Assembly: GCA_964030785.1 (NCBI GenBank) | Contig: OZ034978.1 | Span: forward strand, 6,348,001-6,412,000 | Source of the DNA: Siderastrea siderea | Lineage: Eukaryota; Cnidaria; Anthozoa; Scleractinia; Rhizangiidae | Reading direction: 5' to 3' | DNA length: 64,000 bases | Notes under the pieces: generated by a model | The model's database searches: none | What the model was told of the DNA's origin: nothing | What the model saw: the letters and a program-made list of their open reading frames with translations, nothing else | Program-made: the position numbers and the translations under genes | Shown here: positions 60,380-64,000 of the stretch, piece after piece | How positions within the stretch are numbered: position 1 is the first letter of the stretch | Layout: the number at the start of each line of letters is the position of its first letter

Positions 60380-61150
60380 AATGCAGTGTTTCGAGAACTA
60401 AGCTAAAAGGACTTGGGTTACAATTGCTTGAAAACTATTCTTAAAATATATGAAATTATTAAGAAAGTAATTTAATACATGTTTTTAAATGTTCCCTAAA
60501 AAAATCATATCATTTAAAAGCTTGTTTGAACAGCATTGCAGAAAAAGGCTATTGTTTGAAACGCACTGCTCTGCACTGAGGTAACGAAATGTGATCCGCA
60601 TCAGGTGCAAATTACGGCCGTGCACCCAGTTGCGACGCAACGGGACGTTTGAAAACAGGTGCGGAAAAGAGCAGCAGTCAGGCACCTCAAGCTCTATTCG
60701 AAGGGAGGAAATAAGCATTTCCTTACACTTCTTTGGGTTCAGATTCGTAGTATTCGCCTGTGGCTATTGAGATATCATCGAGGTCACGTTGTGGCGCGGT
60801 GTAGTGGTTAGCGCTTTGGACTTCAGATCTGAACCACTTCGGTGTGAGGGGTAATTCCCGCCCAATTAACTTTCGAATTTTGTTTTGCTGTTTCCCAATG
60901 CTGTTATATAGTCTGTGCATTTTATTATTCTTGTTGTGAATCAGTTATGTTATTGAATTATATCATCGATGTTCCCAATGCTGTTATGCTTTCCATGTAT
61001 TCGATTATTCTGATATCCGTTTCCTCAATGCTGTTCGGCCGTTCGGCCTTATTCTTTTGGCGTTCGTAATGTGTTATGCCATTTGTGGATTTGTTTTTCC
61101 TGTTTCGAATTCGATTATTCGTGATTCGAATTCTATTATCTCTAATTATC
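60380..61150. other. Junction between unit 2 and unit 3
   Basis: No gene supported. Unit 2 homology ends near 60380 and GPCR homology starts near 61155. Between 60890 and 61150 is an odd T-rich stretch with the word CCCAATGCTGTTAT repeated (60893, 60972) and variants of GTTTCGAATTCGATTATTC. Confidence 0.5.
60791..60862 (+). repeat. tRNA-like SINE head
   Basis: GGTGTAGTGGTTAGCGC is an A-box form shared with the SINE at 15.3 kb; GGGGTAATTCCCGCC is a degraded B box. The cloverleaf is poor, so a functional tRNA is not called. Confidence 0.5.
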
Positions 61151-61154
61151 TCTG

Positions 61155-61495
61155 TCAGTTTTCTCTTACGCCAAGATCTTTGCCACTCTTCATCGAAGAC
61201 AAGCATTAGTTCACGAACGTTCTGCGAGAGGGCAACAGTCTTAAAGAGGAATCCCTTTGAACATTGCACGATTAAGAAAGACAGTTTATGGGGCGGTGTG
61301 GATAACGTTAACACCGTTTTCCTGTTATCTTCCATATTTCGTGGCGACGGTGTCGGCGAGTATCACAGGTTTAACACCATCTCCCGTTGTAGGTTGGAGG
61401 TTTACGACAACTGTTGTTTTTCCTTGAATTCGTCTTTAAACCCTTTCCTTTACTGCTGGAAGATCAGAGAAGTGAGAAACGCAGTGAAAGACACA
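61155..61495 (+). pseudogene. GPCR pseudogene, 5'-truncated
   Basis: Matches 1988-2325 of the intact receptor (TM5 end to the C-tail). TM1-TM4 are absent. A CAA to TAA change gives a stop at about 61240, and a two-base insertion near 61420 shifts the frame before the NPFLY region, which survives in another frame. The following sequence to 61590 also matches the receptor's 3' flank at about 3230-3320. Confidence 0.9.
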
Positions 61496-62504
61496 AGTCA
61501 TATGTATTGTTTTCATGTTCGTAGCTTTTGGCAAAGCGTTCTTTCGTTGTAAGAACAATTTTAAAAACATCTGCACGAAGTAGTATGAAGATGTTCTTAA
61601 ATTAACGAAACACTAACTAGGTGTACGGCAGATAAAGAAACAGATCTTGAAACTTGTTTTAACCAGTTGATGCTCTCAATTACGTATCTTTAGCCTAAAA
61701 AGCATTGGTTTTTGGTATTATTTTGCAGTGACTTTGCATAAGCGGAAAAGAAAAACGCGAACTCTTCCACTGAAAAATATAGAAATTGATATCTATATCA
61801 ATGACGTCACGTTCACTGTGTTTGCCCCTCTCCTCTCCCCCAGTCAGATGTTAATCTGAACGATCCAAAAGCCGTCGATATTTTTTCAAACTATATTTGC
61901 ATCTTCCTGGAAAATCTCTGGAATTTTGTTTATATTTTGGAAATTTCCAAAAAATGATTATACACGTTTGTATAACTCTCGAACAATCTTCAGACAATTT
62001 AAAAAAACAACTTCGGAAATCTTCAGAAATTAGCTGACGCCTTTTGTTAATGTTTATGAGTTCGTGAAATAAAATAAATCAATTGACTGCAAGGGGACAG
62101 TGGGATTTGAGCCACGGACGTCAACCATAACTTGAATGTTCCCTTTCTTGGCTTGTTTTTACTTCCCAATAAAGGCAAAACTTTCTTATGTTGTCATGGT
62201 CATGAAGGTGCAATGAAAACGCGTAAGAAATGAAAAATTGACATTCGTACCTCAAGAGCGTCTGTGGTTAGAATCCCTAATTTTTACACCCATGTCAAAG
62301 CCCGTGCTAAAATGCTGCAGCTAAATGTATGGAATAATAAAACTGATAGGCACCCATGAAGAATAGAAACATCCCCAGGGACTTAAGCTCACGCCCCCGG
62401 GATTAGCATCACTATATATACTCGGCTGACTAATTTATGAGGCTAAACGGCAGCAGGTTGTGGGTAATTAAGATGGCAAATCGCGGCAATGAAGATATGA
62501 AGGG

Positions 62505-62645
62505 TAAGGAATGTTGCGTCGCACAACAGTCCATGTACTCTTCATGTTTAAACCCACGAACTCCGAAATCCGGGGATAATGGGTTCTTCGATTCCCACCG
62601 AGTTAAAAAAAAATTTTCTTTATCCGGTGTGGTCTCCATTCCTTA
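62505..62645 (+). repeat. Interspersed repeat R1, copy 2
   Basis: Partner of 34735-34885, inserted in block A copy 3. The frame running from 62437 to 62814 crosses it and is not supported. Confidence 0.65.
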
Positions 62646-63644
62646 TTCAGACAATGCTCAGTGGGAAATGAATGGGCTCGCTTCAGCACTAAATGTACAC
62701 TACAGAGTAAATTTTTTGATTACTCAGTTGTATAACCCAGTTGGTATCAAGCTCATGTGCGATGAAATTGAGTGGAATGATCGTAGTATTATAGACACAA
62801 ATCTTGGATTATGAGACATCAACTAACCAAAAGACACTATTATGCTAAAAGAAGCATTTCCTCTCTATCTCTTCCGGCCGACTTCTCTGCTTGTGGGATA
62901 TTTGGTATATAAACCCCTTCCGCTGGCTGGTATATCAGAGGGTCATTATGCCCGAGGCCGAAAGATTCTCCAAAAAGAGTAGTTTGAGGACATTCTTTCT
63001 CGTCGAAGGGCATTATCCTCTCATATACCAGCATGCTAGGGAGGGGGTTGTTTATTTATTAAATAATCCTCATCACCAAATTTTAAAACGCACTTTTGTC
63101 GTGCTGAAGAAGGAGAAAAAAACATGGAGAATCATGGGGTGATCGCTGGTGATCTCGCCGCCACTGGCATCTGCAAAACGATTTTCTTTTTCTTCCATGA
63201 AAAATCAAAAAGTTTGACCCGGAATTTGACTTGTTTGTTGGTTCATTTTGTCGCAGTCGAAATAAAATTTGGATGAGGGATATGAAATGGGACGATGACC
63301 GCCGTCCGAATTTGTACCACGTGATGAGTTTTCACCAATGAGCGTGCTCAAAAACTAATTGGGGGTTATGGAAGCTGATAGCCTGCAAGTAGGGAACCAA
63401 TCAGGGAGCATACTTGCTCGAATCTAAACACTGTCTGTATAATAAAGGAATGTGACCTTCAAAATGGAAACGGTATAATGTAAACAAGTATGATTTAACT
63501 TGACATATTTTATTCTGAGCAAAAGGTATGTTTGGTTTTAGATTTTTCTGGGTGTGGTTAACCCTGGACAGTAAAAATATGTACCAATTATTTTAATTTA
63601 ATAAATAAGCAATTACTAATACTTTGACAGTTAAAAAATTCTGA

Positions 63645-63730
63645 TCATTTCATTTCATTTCATTCATTCATTCATTCATTCATTCATTCATTTATTCATT
63701 CATTCATTCATTCTTTCTTTCTTTCTTTTA
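63645..63730 (+). repeat. ATTC microsatellite, copy 3
   Basis: ATTC units ending in a CTTT run, at the same place as in block A copy 1. Confidence 0.9.
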
Positions 63731-63785
63731 AGGACAATCTCAGCTTTCTTTTTATGCAACTCTGAAATGCTATTAAAAGGCAAAT

Positions 63786-64000
63786 TTCCAGACCGCAGCT
63801 AAATACAATGGACGGATCAGCTTATCTGACCTCCGCAAATTCGAGAAGATCTTGATAAAGATACGAAAGTCTGAGTTGGATTTAGCGTTCCTACGCAACT
63901 TCAAGTCCCTTAATGTTTACCCAAAGTTTCTTTGTTTCCATTGACCTGCCAACACAACCGGCAAGACGTTTTAGCAATCAGGAAGCATCTCCTGAAAAAT
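63786..64000 (+). mobile_element. Possible N-terminal fragment of a retroelement protein, cut by the window edge
   Basis: Open on the plus strand with LRKFEKILIKIRKSELDLAF, then SLNVYPKFLCF, a stop, and a frameshift into AIRKHLLKN. The spacing resembles N-termini of coral Penelope-type proteins as I remember them. It has no partner in copy 1 after 5350. Low certainty. Confidence 0.35.

Larger units (their letters stand above)
39056..60380. repeat. Segmental duplication, unit 2
   Basis: Partner of 9300-26990 in the same orientation. It is longer because it holds private insertions (40785-42312, 46430-46752, 48490-49272, 49518-52070, 52975-54705) and rearranged segments at 57-60 kb, and it lacks the SINE, the intron Penelope fragment and the 22.0-23.5 kb insert. 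Confidence 0.85.
61500..63782. repeat. GPCR 3' flank and block A, copy 3
   Basis: Matches 3230-5350. It contains an extra R1 repeat (62505-62645) and retains the ATTC array (63645-63730) and the conserved tail to 63782. The tract at 62060-62250 has no clear partner in copy 1. Confidence 0.75.

Noticed and set aside
60791..60862. Functional tRNA gene
   Set aside because: A box is good but the B box is degraded and the acceptor stem does not pair; it shares its head with a SINE.
62840..63034. Minus-strand 64-codon frame in block A copy 3
   Set aside because: Not kept open in copies 1 and 2 of block A.

Overview
The window is animal nuclear DNA, most probably from a cnidarian and likely a reef-building (scleractinian) coral. 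Signs of this are an intronless rhodopsin-family GPCR of a type common in corals, minus-strand exons with GT/AG introns, tRNA-derived SINE heads, Penelope-like retroelement remnants with GIY-YIG ends, many palindromic MITEs, and AT-rich low-density sequence. Species and family names are inference from reading alone; nothing was searched.

Only two genes are well supported. (1) 1429-2346 (+) is a complete single-exon class A GPCR of 305 aa. (2) 14951-9161 (-) is a five-exon gene for an unnamed multi-pass membrane protein with a patatin/cPLA2-like acyl-hydrolase fold. Its nucleophile Ser motif is in exon 1 and its DGG motif is in exon 4, with membrane segments between them. Three of its four splice junctions close in phase; the last does not. 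Weak candidates are a two-exon minus-strand fragment at 30109-30790, a small plus-strand two-exon fragment at 31215-31722, and a broken exon at 33471-33625.

Layout. Much of the window is a degenerate direct repeat. Unit 1 runs from the GPCR (1429), through block A (about 3700-5350), the phospholipase gene (9161-14951) and its long upstream flank to about 26990. Unit 2 starts inside block A (about 37450), joins a 3'-truncated and disabled phospholipase copy (39056-45424), and carries the same flank to about 60380. Unit 3 begins with a 5'-truncated GPCR pseudogene (61155-61495) followed by block A (61500-63782). The order GPCR, block A, phospholipase, flank therefore recurs. I read this as a tandem array with one intact phospholipase gene and one dead copy.

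The paralogous units act as empty-site controls for each other. They expose a SINE with target duplication (15085-15317), a Penelope fragment in a phospholipase intron (about 10917-11505), a 1.5 kb insertion (22027-23518), and several large foldback elements: one in unit 1 (6035-8385) and three in unit 2 (40785-42312, 49518-52655, 52990-54703). The 27-37.4 kb spacer holds a 5'-truncated LINE with a 13-bp target duplication, the gene candidates, and an antisense Penelope-like element split by a nested DNA element that itself contains a pogo-type MITE. No rRNA gene, convincing functional tRNA, CRISPR array or bacterial-type operon is present.
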